This document shows, in pieces, positions 47,072 through 59,045 of a stretch of 64,000 bases of DNA (position 1 is its first letter; each line of letters starts with the position of its first letter). The stretch spans positions 69,721,058-69,785,057 of the forward strand of contig NC_088295.1 of the NCBI RefSeq assembly GCF_032854445.1, in the 5' to 3' direction. A program made the translations under genes and the position numbers. The notes beneath the pieces were generated by a model, which was given only the letters and a program-made list of their open reading frames with translations, was not told the origin of the DNA and did not search any database. Source of the stretch: Liolophura sinensis. Its lineage: Eukaryota > Mollusca > Polyplacophora > Chitonida > Chitonidae.

Positions 47072-47099
47072 TACCTAACATGAACATGCGCACAATGTT

Positions 47100-47575
47100 T
47101 GATAAAATCGGACAATATTTGGAGAGCAAAGACCAATTAGGATGATGGAAATCATTAAACATGGAAAACTTTAGCACAAATCGCGCTGGCTTCAAAAGAA
47201 AGTAAAACTGGGCATAAAATTTTATCCAAATCGAACAATATTTGGAGCGGTTATACATGTATATGTATCGTGGAAAATAACAGCCAATCAGAATCAGAAA
47301 AAATCGTTAAATATGCAAAATTTATCCACCGAATCATGATCTGAGTGGCCATAAAATGAATCTGAATACAGAATTTTACTACACTCAGACAATATTTGAA
47401 GCAATTATCGCACAGAAACTAAACAATCAGAATATAGGAAATCATTAAATATGGAAATCATTTGTACGGTTTCGGTTGTTTTTCAACATTACTCTAAGGT
47501 TGCATGAAAGAAAACAGCACACAGAATTTTGTAAAAATCTGACAAGAATCATGGAATTCATTAACTATGCTTGGA
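47100..47575 (-). repeat. Degenerate tandem repeat, roughly 120-155 bp units
   Basis: Four spaced copies of a module with CGGACAATATTTGGAG-like and GGAAATCATTAAATATGGAA-like segments (about 47108, 47235, 47388, 47530). Strongly diverged. Strand is arbitrary. Confidence 0.55.
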
Positions 47576-49327
47576 TTATTCTCGGATTATGCTCATATCA
47601 GGCTAGTTGTCTAACTTGATCTGAGTGTTCGCATACTCAATGTAATCTGCGAGGGGATTCACCCCCAGGCAGTTTTCTAGGTACAAGCAAACAACGATAA
47701 TGTTCTACCACACAAAAGTCTGGTTAACTGGTTACCAGTGTTCAAGAGATAAAGTGTTGAGAACTGGACTGACGGACGGACGCAATCACCAAGACAATAT
47801 CCCTGGCAATTTTTGCGGAGGAGTAACGAACTCTTCCAGGGAATGTTATGGTCAACATTTGGACACAAATCTGTGAGTGGTACGTAAAATACAGTTAAAA
47901 TCCCCCTCATAACTTCATTCCTGTTACACCGGAATTTAACATACCCTCTGACTGTTAAACTTGGAACACACTTTGAACGCTAACTGGAGCTACTGTAATG
48001 TTTAACGCCATATTCAAGAAATTGTTACTTGTACCATATCAGTGAGTTTAATGGGTGAAAGAAACTAGAGGGCCTGAAGTAAACCACCGACCTTTGACAA
48101 GTGATAAACTTTCGTATGACGTACAGATATGCCCACCATATTGGTAGCAGACGAACGATAGATTAAATATTCTGTTGAAATAATACAAAAGCAAGGGTTT
48201 CATCTGCAGAAATTTAATGTACATAAGTTATGATAGTTTATGTGTGGTGACGCTAATGTCGTGTTGCTCAGACCGTCTGGCATTCACTGGACGATACTGT
48301 GGATTCTATTGTCACCGGACCAAGCAAGTGTGGATCATCTCTGATATTCTCAGCCCTTATAAAGTCGGGACGTTTAATAACAGAAGATCAAAGAGATATT
48401 AGCGGGGAGTTCCTACATAAGAAACACACTCATCATAGAACTTATCTCTCAAGTTGTTTCGCAATCGAACAGGTGCTGTGAAGAACTCTGGTTCGCGACA
48501 ATTTTGAGCAATAAGCAGGAGAGTAAATTTCTTCTTCTTACCTGACTGCAGAGCAGTCAAAGACAAAGATAACAGAAGCAAACTTCATCGACAAAGTATA
48601 CATAACAGCGAATCGAGTGGTAATTTCTTGCATCAATTAGTAATCGACTTGTCAACTGATAACATCCATGACACCATGACAAGCCGTTGGATCATGAAAT
48701 AAAATTAAATCTAACTCAAACTACATTTTTGTGTGTTCAGTGGACCAGCATTTTCAGTTTACCATATTTCAAATGATAACAAAACATGATAATATCACCC
48801 ATACACTGACACACCAGTAAATGTGGGAAAAGTCAAATCAAATACGATTTTAAAATGACACAGTTTCCTCCTGTTCACTCCATTCATACCGTCCGGTTTT
48901 TCTATCGTTGAAAATATTCCTACCGAAATCTAAGCACAGTCGCCATGGAGAGAAATGGTTTCTACGATACTTAGTTATCGCGTTTCTGTCGTGGTCCTGT
49001 CGTGGTACTGTCATGGTGAGATGATGTCGTGGGCGGCTATCATACTTCACACACCACAGGACCATGGACTCTAAAGATCAGACGCAATTCATCCACCAAT
49101 CCTTAAAAGTGTCCAGGCCAAAATGACAAAGGGTGGAGAAAAAGGTTAAACACAAACTTAAGCGTAGAAACTGAACTGGCGATTTTAGCGTGGGTTGAAC
49201 AAAGGGTGACCATTTCTTCTTGTGAGATACAGTCGGGTAATTGGTTAGTTATAGACTGATGTGGAAGAACGAGATTGAAGGGACTCTTTACTTTTCAAGC
49301 TTGGGTTATCCTCAATGTAAAAAGCGG
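47576..49327. other. Intergenic DNA without a supported gene
   Basis: A minus frame at 48850-49065 (ends FNDRKTGRYEWSEQEETVSF) could be part of a gene with the exon candidate at 49328, but there is no clear acceptor or family. Confidence 0.4.
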
Positions 49328-49537
49328 TCAAGGATAATTATCTAGTAGGCGAATCAATTCTTTGAGTCTTTGGTAATGCAGATATTTGATATACATCAAA
49401 CGACGAACCATAATCTTCTGGTAAGGGGTTATATTAACTACAGCGCACATTAATGATTTCTTCCCGGCAGGTCTCGATTGTGGCAAATACATTGGGACAT
49501 GCAATTCTTCGAAGAATTCCGAACCATTGCTTTGTTT
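49328..49537 (-). CDS. Candidate 3' coding exon, unknown protein
   Basis: The minus strand has a strong acceptor (GCTTAATTTCCAG before 49537), followed by about 69 codons in phase 0 to a stop at 49328-49330. Composition is protein-like: NGSEFFEELHVPMYLPQSRP, KKSLMCAVVNITPYQKIMVR, then YLHYQRLKELIRLLDNYP, the latter basic and probably helical. I do not recognise a family, and no partner exon was identified upstream (higher coordinates). A chance frame remains possible. Confidence 0.3.
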   Translation of the reverse strand, partial: KQSNGSEFFEELHVPMYLPQSRPAGKKSLMCAVVNITPYQKIMVRRLMYIKYLHYQRLKELIRLLDNYP

Positions 49538-52500
49538 CTGGAAATTAAGCACACACAGCGTTATCCTGGAAGAATCGGGTTTTCGTTATCTCAAAATATA
49601 TTAAATCGAAAGTTAAGAAGACCTGGTTGAGTAAGTCGCCTTGACCCTAAGTCAGAGATGTACAGGTTTACTCTGATGGTTCAAAATCCACATAGTGATT
49701 CCGTCCATGTTTTCGTTTTATATAAACATCTATTGTCCTTTGGTCCAATAAATATAATTTATAACATCATTATTACTTGACAATAACTGCAGTGCAAAAG
49801 CCCTTTATGGCATATAAATAACAAAATGCACGCAAGTGTAAAACCTTGTTGGTACTGACCAGAGCCCACGTGAAACCCATGTTGATCAAAACCATCCGAG
49901 TATCCAGGAGATCTTAGAGAAAAACACTTTCAATTTAATGTTACTTATGCAAAGAGTTAAAACAAAAGCTCATTGCCCGTTAACAATGCTAAAGGCGCCA
50001 GCAGCAACACACCGCTCACAACAGGAAGGCATTGTTTCTCGTGCGACGAGTTATGCAAGAGCCTTTATTTTCTCCTAAAGCTAGCAATACTAACAACACC
50101 AGGGGCAACGCGCACTTCACAACAGTAGTGAGGAGAAATGTTAGGTGAAAGCCCCGGCTTCGTGGTATGCGAGCGTAGCACTCTATTGATCTGTTTTAAC
50201 CCGGGTCGACCCAAACACTACCTTTTGTGATATATTTCAGCTTTTAAAACATAACGTTGGTACCGAAGTAGGATGCGAAAGGCTTTTTTTATACAATCTA
50301 CATGGTGTTCATAGTCTATGGGTTTGGGGTTTGGGAGGATGTCATGCTTGGTGTGTCGACTGTCTTCCGTGCGTAGCTGGGTCTGATGACTGCTGCTAAA
50401 CTATATGTGTTACACTCCTGCTCTAATTATTTTTTGATGAATTACTTTCCTTAATACTTTAATATTTGGCCGCTTGATGTATGTGTAACACCCAGCTACT
50501 TAGAAAATCGTTTTGGCTTTTGAATGAAGGTCGCACCACAACTTAGACAATGAGCAATCTGTCGGTCAGTAGACACGATTTTGTTTTTGCATGGCCTGTC
50601 GAACTATTTCGATGACACTCCCATACATCTTGCTTATCATCTGAACTTGTGCGTGCTTAAGTTTAATGGCAACCGGGTCATTTTCATAATTACCCCCATT
50701 AAGATATTTAGTGCAAACATGGATTTTCATGAACTGTGTTCTCCTCTGATTGTCACATTCAGCATTCACATGGATGTACCAGTAGTCCAAGCCATGTACA
50801 CCACGAATAACCCATGAAACAAATTATATTAAGCCAAACTAAGCAACGTGACATCTTTTAATTTATTTTGAGGTATTCTTAGTTTTGTTTCTTTTGTTTT
50901 TAGAAATTCTATGTTTTTGTTTTTGAAAATCAATGAAAGCTTAGTAAAACGGCCATTATTGAGAGTTGTGTAACGTCACGTCTACCAAAGCTCTCTAACG
51001 TTGGAGGTGTTTTCGGTATAATAGGTTAGGCATAATGGTACACACAAGTTGGCGATGAAATCCTAAATAACCAACCATTCACACATGCCTGCCTGCAGTC
51101 GAAGGATATTATTTTTTCCACCACTTAAGCTGTCGTAACAGCAGGTATCCTAGTATTTACAAGGATCGCCAGCTCAGCATCAACAGATTCGGGTGTTTCT
51201 CTTTTAAAATGTACAATAGAATGTACAACCGCTGCAGAAGGGTTCTGCCTACTGGCGAGCTATGTCCCTATGGCTCAGTTCAAATTGTTTGCAGATGACC
51301 AGGTGACCCCTGGTTCACGTCGAAGCACTTAGAAGGGTATGTTGGTATGTTGGAAGAAAAAGATTAAAATAAATCTAAGCCCAACAGGGGCTAATGACAT
51401 TCACTTTCAACTGTCGCTGGTTAGTTGTCTTTCTCTGGCAACAGTATTTTGCGCATCAAATAAAGGTCTTTCTCTGGGGTTGAATCTGGGGAAAACTGTA
51501 TTTACCTGTATATCGTTCGTACGCTTAGAATACAGTTTTAAATACAAAGGTGAATCGCAAGTAGATCTAACAGCAGGAGGCACGAAAGGAAGAGAGGAAG
51601 GATAGGTTTGATATTCTTGTTAAAATTGAGCAGTATAGTTGCGCACAGTCATCATTAAATCAGTGATAAAAAAACAGTTGCATGGTTACTTATCATATCT
51701 GCACGTAACTAAATTATTGCAAACGATTTCAAGATCATGTCTTATGCAGAGGCAATGCCACAGCTTATGCCGCGCAAATCTGATTGGATTGTGCAGTTTG
51801 ATTGGATAAAATTATCGAGATGGCGGCATCGATTGACATCAACCAATTGCATCAAAATTGAAATATGTTTAATATTCAAGAAAGAAATGTCCGATATTTT
51901 ATATTTTGCGCCTGATGGTTACAATAAGTTAATAGCGTTCTAAATACACACCATTTCACCCCATTTGAGATTTTGTCTTTATCTCTCTTGGTTATGGACG
52001 ATCTAAGTTGACGTGGTCACCAAGGCACTGTATATGAATATGAAATACGTATGATTTCCCTGACATAGTTCATGCCGATGATGGCAATCTATAAAAGCGC
52101 AGTTCTAAAATTTGCGGCTAATTAACTAAGTCACTTAAGACAGTCCTAATTAACGCCTGTTGTGACGTTTATTAGTATTGTGTGTTACACAGACAAATTT
52201 ATGCTGATTATAAAATTCTGATTTTTGACCTCGTTTGGAACAAAACGAATGTAATGAACTGGTAGAACTTATTATCTGGAGAGGGATAAAGCGACTTTTT
52301 CTTTACAATCTGTGAGAATTTGAAAGTGGCTTTAATCAAAACTGTGTAGAACAAATATGTCAAATTTTAGTTTTAAATATTAATTGCTCTTAGAATGTAA
52401 ACAAATTTTCAATACAAGTATTAGATCTCAAACATAAGTTTATGTAGAATTATTGTATCTTGTAAAGGTCTAGTTTCGTCAAGGACAGAGCACCCTTTGC

Positions 52501-52765
52501 ATATAAGAATGCCGAGGGGATTTCAAAACATGAAGATTCAAAGTTTTTGAAAGGTTGGATCGCCCGAGGAGTAAAGGGGAAAAGGTGCTGGAAAGCCGAT
52601 ACAAGTTCAAGACCACAGCGAAAGTGAGAAGTTACGTCTCACACAATAAAGGGAACACTGCCCAAAGCTGGACGAATGCTATTAAAATCACAATTCACCG
52701 GATCATTTATTCATTCATTCATTAGAATGGCGCCGCCATCAAAAGAAATCATCTTCATCAATAAT
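49538..52765. other. Intergenic DNA without a supported gene
   Basis: No recognisable genes. The frames at 51339-51605 and 51737-51943 are not supported by domain or splice context. Confidence 0.45.
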
Positions 52766-53095
52766 TCACGGGAGCCCGCCAACAGACATTCGTATACCTG
52801 CCGTCAACTAATAAGGATGTTACGGGTCAATAATAGCAAGGCCAGTTCACAAAACGACGTTTAACACAAACTATCAAAGAACTAAGAAAGTATATAAAGT
52901 ACGAAAATAGGACGGAATCATTAAATCGTGAAATCAGTATTCAAATTGTGTACCGTGCTAGAATATAAGTTGTCGATAACAAAATGTGTATATCTCAGAT
53001 GCGCTTTGATTGCAGCTGTTCATATACCCATCGTGGTGATCTCATTCAACACGATGAATATACTTCACTAAGCCCGGTTTAGGCGGAATTAGACA
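52766..53095 (+). repeat. Repeat family P copy
   Basis: Shares ACAGACATTCGTATACC, GCCGTCAAC, AACGACGTTTAACACAAACT, AAGTATATAAAGTACGAAAA and GAAATCAGTATTCAAATTGT with 54.9-55.1 kb, and the AAGTATATAAAGTACGAAAT part with 58.9 kb. The end (52997-53095) includes CGCTTTGATTGCAGCTGTTC and CAACACGATGAATATAC, also found near 58.13 kb and, inverted, near 62.3 kb. Confidence 0.65.
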
Positions 53096-54394
53096 CAATC
53101 ATGAAGCAGGGTGAAAACTTTTATCACGGAAAAAACTCTGAAATTAAGTTTTAACTTTGAAGCTCTAGAAAAGAGATAAGCATAGGTAACTATATAAGTA
53201 ATTATGGCCCAATAATTTGGGCATTACATTCGGTCAGCCGTCAGTTCATTGCGATTCAACCCAAAGAATACAAGACGTTAAGAGTCAGAATTTTATAATC
53301 ACCACATCAGCGTCCCTCTGCATAACGGACATAAGAAAGTGTGACATTAATTGTCACATAAAGCATTGATTGGGTCGTTCTTAACTACATTAACTGAAGA
53401 ATTGTACCTGGGCGACCAGATAGTCTACGTTTAGTCCTCGTTAGCAAGCAATAAAACCAACCGATAAAACAGGGTGAAAATGGTTTAGTTTTATGAACGT
53501 CGTTATCATATATTTAGCCACCAGGAAAGAACAACATATGAAACAAATCGGATATTCCTGGTCCCGATTTTGATAATGTACCAAAAGTGTTTAGAAAAAT
53601 TGTGTTCTGAAGACAGTAATCCAGGCCACGCGATGAATTCTGACTCATCCGTTATCCGAATATATGCATGGAGATGGAACTACAACCCGTGTATATAAGT
53701 GTACGTCTTTAATTAAATCATGGTGTCTTATCGTACTCGACTGATAATTCAGAATCAGCGTTATTTATGACGCCCATAAGTGACTTATTGCATGATTTGG
53801 GCACTTAAGAATTAGCCTTCACTTTTGCGATTGTCATGAGGAAGACACGAAAAAAGTTTTATCCTCGCACTCAACACTGACTGACAGCACCTGCAAACCA
53901 TTATGGTGTTTACCCATGTCAAACCTTTCGTTCGCGACCTGGTCGATACACCTCTCCTTGTTGGTGGGTTATTAATGCTCTTTCAGTCAGATTCTGTAAA
54001 TTCTCACTGTGCAAGAGATGATTTCTTACCATCAGAGAAATTTTGTCATTGGAAAATTATTTGCAATAATTATTACAATCAAATAAAAAAACCCTTTCAC
54101 AAATTATTGATTACAAACCTAGTGTGTCAAGGATTCTCCACCAACCGCCTTGACTCATAAGTTTGCTCTGGTCGACAAATATGGATACAGCCCTGAAGAC
54201 CTCACGCAATTTCTTATAATTATATCTAAAACCGTTTAACCCTCTGCTAGAGGCGTATCAGCATTACAGTATATATGTATGCGTGGGTTTTACGCTATGT
54301 GTATTAGAGCTTTTACAGTCACTTTGCGTGGTTTTAACGTTATTGTCTGTTAAATGTGAGGACAACAAATGATTTTAAGTACAAAATGACAATA
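53096..54394. other. Intergenic DNA, nothing recognised
   Basis: No gene supported. An ATG frame at 53903-54160 has no known motif. Confidence 0.4.
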
Positions 54395-54760
54395 GGTAGT
54401 ATTTTACCGGTTACGTGTGCCCATTTGCCAATTAAAATATTGTCGTCACTGCTCTGGGTTTATTTTGTGCAGTAGTCCTATGCTGTAATATTTTTTAATT
54501 ATATTATTTCCTGCACATACAGGACTCTGCTGGCGGACTAAGCATCCAAGAGTTATTAGACGTCAAAGGTGTCATACTGCTAAAAAAACTTCCCAGATGG
54601 TTGCACGGATTACCGATTAAATGCGACCTCTTGACAATTTCACTCAGTTTGAGTTTTATTCTAACTTTTCACGAAAATGCTTAGATATTAGCAAAATACA
54701 CGCCCTCTAGCCATCTAGGAAAATTAGCTAAACAACAATTCAGTGATGTTAATTTAAATG
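54395..54760. repeat. Repeat family R, two inverted partial copies
   Basis: The left one (+): TTACCGGTTACGTGTGCCCA, TTTGCCAATT, GTCGTCACTGCTCTGG and CCTATGCTGTAATATT. The right one (-, from about 54618): CCTCTTGACAATTTCACTCA, CACGCCCTCTAGCCAT, CAATTCAGTGATGTT. The two carry opposite halves of the family. Confidence 0.7.
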
Positions 54761-54894
54761 TATTAGATGTAACTGGTCTCGCTTTATTCCACATGCTGTA
54801 TTGTTATCACATTTAACATACAATAACATTGAAAGAATACAACGGAAGCAGGCCTCGGGAATGTTGGCCCCATGAGGCAGTATACCCATTTAAT

Positions 54895-55145
54895 ATGGTA
54901 TCTATGCGTTGAAACAGACATTCGTATACCAGCCGTCAACCAAAATGGACGTTCGATGTCAAGAACTAGCAGGTTAATTCCCAAACCGACACAAACACGA
55001 AATAAGTAAGTATATAAAGCTCGAAATTAGGACGTAATCATGCAAAGACAAGCAGTGAACAGTTTTGGAAAGACGCAAGGTATGTTCTAGGCGACTGAGT
55101 GAAATCAGTATTCAAATTGTGTACAATGCTATTGTTCAAATTCTG
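54895..55145 (+). repeat. Repeat family P copy
   Basis: ACAGACATTCGTATACCAGC, AGTATATAAAGCTCGAAATT, AGGACGTAATCATGCAAAGA, GCAGTGAACAGTTTTGG, CGCAAGGTATGTTCTAGGCG and GAAATCAGTATTCAAATTGT in the same order as the copies at 52.8 and 58.9 kb. Confidence 0.7.
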
Positions 55146-55455
55146 TACAACGCTTTTGTAAGGGTACACTTATCAGAGAGTAAAGGTCAGAAACAACTGG
55201 TTTGCTCAACTCGCAGATCAGCGATAGGCCTTACACAAGATCAAGACAGAAACAAAGACGCTTTAATAAGTTCAATATATATATTTGCAGAAGAAAGACA
55301 AATAATACAATTGACAATAATATACCAAACAATACCAATAATTACAAAATATATAGTCTCTTACTTATGACAGCGTCCAAATCCGGATGGAATATTCCGG
55401 CTTCCCAGCAAATATAGCATCCACAGTTAAGGCGAATTAATCAATCGACGAACCA

Positions 55456-55727
55456 GCCCCGATAGGTCAGCTGGTAGAGCGTCCGCTTCGGGTGGCTGTA
55501 AATCCAGGGTCAATCCTGGGTCTGGTCATACTTAAGGCCTTAAAGGAGGAAGCTGTAGCGTTCAGGATTAAGAGGATAGTGCAAAGACTGGTTGACCCGT
55601 ATCAGTGGCTGGGGTGGGGCGGCTACTAGTCCGACATTCATATACCATTCGTAGTCCGTAAAAGGCGTTCCAAGTCGATAATCGCAAGATCCATTTCCAA
55701 AACAACGTTTAACCCTAACTCCCAAAG
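55456..55727 (+). repeat. SINE family B copy with best-preserved tRNA-like head
   Basis: The head GCCCCGATAGGTCAGCTGGT + AGAGCGTCCGC has a good A box, and GGTCAATCCTGGGT is a B box. The body ACTGGTTGACCCGTATCAGT follows, and the copy ends near ACGTTTAACCCTAACTCCCA. The middle part (CCTTCGGC...AACAAGGAGG) is deleted. It is not a functional tRNA gene: the acceptor stem halves do not pair. Confidence 0.85.
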
Positions 55728-56394
55728 ACAAAGGTATGTAAGAAATTATACAAATAAGAAATAAAGCCGGCAACACACAAGAGAGAAGCGGTCATCAGTT
55801 TTTAATGATGCCGGGCAGACAATGAATATTCCAGGCATGAATTCCATATCAAAGTTCAAATTCGTAGTCCATGAATCCTTCAAAGTGGATGACAGTTTGA
55901 TCATAAACATGTTTACAACATGTTTACAATAACACGAATGATCTAACAAATGCAATACGCCAATTGCAAGACTCTTTGGCATATTGGATTTGCTAAGTAA
56001 GAATAATAATTTACAATGTCAAAATTAAAATATCCTTCTTGTAAAGTTTACGAGAGAGACAACCGTTTGGTCTTTGTACAAATATATGTCCAGATAAGAT
56101 GAACATGTACCATCTGGAGAGTCTGTGGTTTGCTCTATACGGATTTTGGCGTTAAGCCATAATCATTCATTCATTCTATATGGATCGTATAAAGCTATTG
56201 CAGAATGTGAATGACAAGCACTTCTAATGTACGTGTGTACACATTCGTGATACCATTTTTAATACTATGAGACTGTCTATGTTGTGACAAAACTTGGACA
56301 AAATAACAAATCATCATCAATACGTTGTAGTGGCCAAGTGTGGCAATACAAGGGGTCATGTAATCACAAATGACAAAATGGATATTGAAAATTA
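55728..56394. other. Intergenic DNA, possibly an old family P remnant
   Basis: AGAAATAAAGCCGGCAACAC, GCGGTCATCAGTTTTTAATG and GCAGACAATGAATATTCCAG loosely follow the family P order. No gene is seen. Confidence 0.35.
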
Positions 56395-56556
56395 TTTATG
56401 TATTTGTTTATCTATTTATTTGATTAGAGCTTTACACAATATACAACAATATTTCACGGCGGCCAGCAATATGATGGGAGGAAACCCATCAGGGCCAGGA
56501 AACCGACGACCATCCGCAGGCTGCTGACAGACCTTCCCAAGTACGACCGGAGAGGG
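56395..56556 (-). repeat. SINE family A, 5'-truncated copy (left arm of pair)
   Basis: Antisense, with the tail on the left (TTTATCTATTTATTTGATTA), then AACAATATTTCACGGCGGCC, CCATCCGCAGGCTGCTGACA and GTACGACCGGAGAGGGG. It abuts the sense copy at 56557 directly. Confidence 0.9.
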
Positions 56557-56810
56557 GGCTCCGTGGCTAAGTTGATTAGCGCGCTAGCGCAGCGTAATGA
56601 CACAGAAGCCTCTCACCAAAGCGGTTAACAAGTCCAGCTCTGGCGTTCTTTCTGGCCTTACGTGGAAAGGTCTGCCTGCAACCTGCGGATGGTCGAGGGT
56701 TTCCCTCGGGCTCTGCCCAGTTTCCACCCACGATAATGTTGGCCGCCGTCGCATAAGTGAAATATTTTTGAGTACGGCGTAAAACACCAATCAAATAAAT
56801 AAATAAATGA
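56557..56810 (+). repeat. SINE family A, full copy (right arm of pair)
   Basis: Sense copy: GGCTCCGTGGCTAAGTTGAT (A box), GCGCGCTAGCGCAGCGTAAT, AACAAGTCCAGCTC (B-box region), body and tail GTACGGCGTAAAACACCAAT + (AAAT)n. Together with 56395-56556 it makes an inverted pair with almost no spacer. Confidence 0.93.
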
Positions 56811-58854
56811 GATGGTCGGCCATTTGGATCGTGTTCTCCATCCGCTCTATATCAAGTTAGTTTGTATGTATAATTTGTTACATTATGTCATTTTTCGACT
56901 TTTTATGAACCATATAAGCTGTAGCACATTTTTCTGCAGCATGCTATGCGTTCTAAGGCACTTATTTCCTCCTTGCATATTCCCTCCTTGCATTTAAATA
57001 AAATACCCTTACATTAAAGGGCTATAAAAACTATAGTTTAGAGCTATATTTACGCCCCAAGAGGAAGGTGAAAATCAATGTTGTACCTATATATAATCAG
57101 TATTATAAGAAATAAAACCAAGCATTCCTTGTGTCCTGTAAACTGCATACATTGTAAAGAGGCACACTTTAATGGGGTAGAGTCTGGGACTCGTGTTAAT
57201 GCATCATAAATAGCAGACACCCACACATGTATAGAAACAATGTTGTTAATTGTATCCTAGGGCAGACAAATTAAATCATTGCTTTATCATACAAATTAAA
57301 TGAATGATTTATAAATAACGCGTAAAACATCTACACAATGCTATTTAAAATAACTTCTAACTGGGGTAGGCTTGATGTTGCAGGCTATAATAACTGTTTA
57401 TTGTCAGTTATAACAATCATCATTGCCAAGATACGCTTCGTGGATGCCCGAACAGGAAAAATTAACGAAATTAATTTTAAATTCATTGAGTTCTTTTGAA
57501 ATTCATTCAGTTTTGAGTAACTGGTCTATCGGAACAGCGGTTTTTAACCGTTTTATGTAGAGCTAACAAATACTTCATTTAGACAACCGCAGCAGGTTTA
57601 TCGATGGAGAACACAAGGCCAAAAATCACCGCTGTTTGCCATGTCTGCTCAATGCCTGATTTAGGTGGAAGCCTATGTAACAAGAGATGGACTCGAACAC
57701 GCATTCTCGGTGGTGAAATCTAATCGTCAAGTCCGATATTCGTATTTCACTCGTAAACCATAAAGATGCCGATGCTCAAAATACCCATTACAAAACAACC
57801 TAGTAAACTATCAGTTCCCAAGGAATAAAATATAAATAGTAAATAAAGCTGGTATCGTGTAACAGAAGAACAGTCCACAATTTAAATGATGCAGGAAAGA
57901 CAGAACATACTCTACAAGTGGGCATGACTTGACATCAGTTTAAATCTTCACACTCGTACTCCACGAATGATTACCATGTGCCACTTTCAAACTTGATCTT
58001 AGGCTAAGCTGATTGTAACAACTACTATGGTAACATATTTTAAAAGCACATGTTGCCATGGTATTTACTGTCAACTTAAGCTTCGATGGCTTTCAGGCCT
58101 CAGGTCGAGTACAAATATAAGTATTTCTGTCACGCTTTGATTGCAGCTGTTTATAAAAACATCCTGTTGATGTAACAAAGATGAAAAGTCGATCGATTGC
58201 GGCGATTGAGAGGCTGTAATCTAATGCGTTATTCAGGAAATAGTATGATGGTTAAATTGTGTGTAACCTTAGAGACACTGATCTACAGTGTTTGCAAGCA
58301 TGGGATCAGTTGAAGTGTTATTCCAGGATCTTCTATACTGTTGTCGATGAGCAAAGTACAGCCTGTTGTGTGCATTATGTTATTCTATGATTGTCTATAC
58401 TGAACATGCCGCTTTGCGGATTCTGCTATTTCATGATTATCTATAGATTGTATACGCTATTATAGATAATCAATTACAGACTCTGTTCACCTATGTATTT
58501 TACCCCTACGCTTGTTTTATTTTCTGTTCTGTTCTCTGTCATAACTGTAAGCTCAGAGTTTGTGACAGAGCATACTCTCTTTAATGGTGCAGGATGAGTT
58601 GCAGTTGTCCTCTACCGTATATTACATGTCCGAATCCCGGAAACGTTTCATTAAAGGGTATCCGGCACCCTACCGCCCTTCCTGATATGAAAACAGGCTT
58701 ATTGCGTTAATGGAAGGTTGTTGTCCGTGTGAAAAGCCTTATTCATGAGGTAGTAGTCACACATCTGCCATGTGATTGTTTTGTATACTTCGTACGCTGC
58801 AGAGATTGAAAGGCACACGTTGGTTTCATTGAAGTAGTCATACACTCTCTCAAT
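56811..58854. other. Intergenic DNA, partial family P remnants
   Basis: Around 57775-57960 a stretch with AAATAGTAAATAAAGCTGGT, CAGTCCACAATTTAAATGAT and GAACATAC recalls family P. CGCTTTGATTGCAGCTGTTT (58134) matches the end of the 52.8-kb copy. No gene is seen. Confidence 0.4.
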
Positions 58855-59045
58855 GAGGCAGGTATATTGAAATCACCCTGATCAGTTCCAAAACGACATA
58901 CAACACAAACTAAAAAGACCTAAGAAAGTATATAAAGTACGAAATTAGGATATGTGCAAATAGAAGCAGTCAACAGCTTTACGATGTTTAAAAGGCGCAA
59001 GGTACATGTACATGTATGTTCTAGGCGGATGTGTGAAAGCATACA
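58855..59045 (+). repeat. Repeat family P copy
   Basis: TTCCAAAACGACATACAACA, AAGTATATAAAGTACGAAAT, GAAGCAGTCAACAGCTTTAC and GCGCAAGGTACATGTACATG, then TGTTCTAGGCGGATGTGTG. Order matches the 54.9-kb copy. Confidence 0.7.

Noticed and set aside
55456-55528. tRNA gene
   Set aside because: Has A and B boxes, but the acceptor stem does not pair and SINE family B body follows directly.
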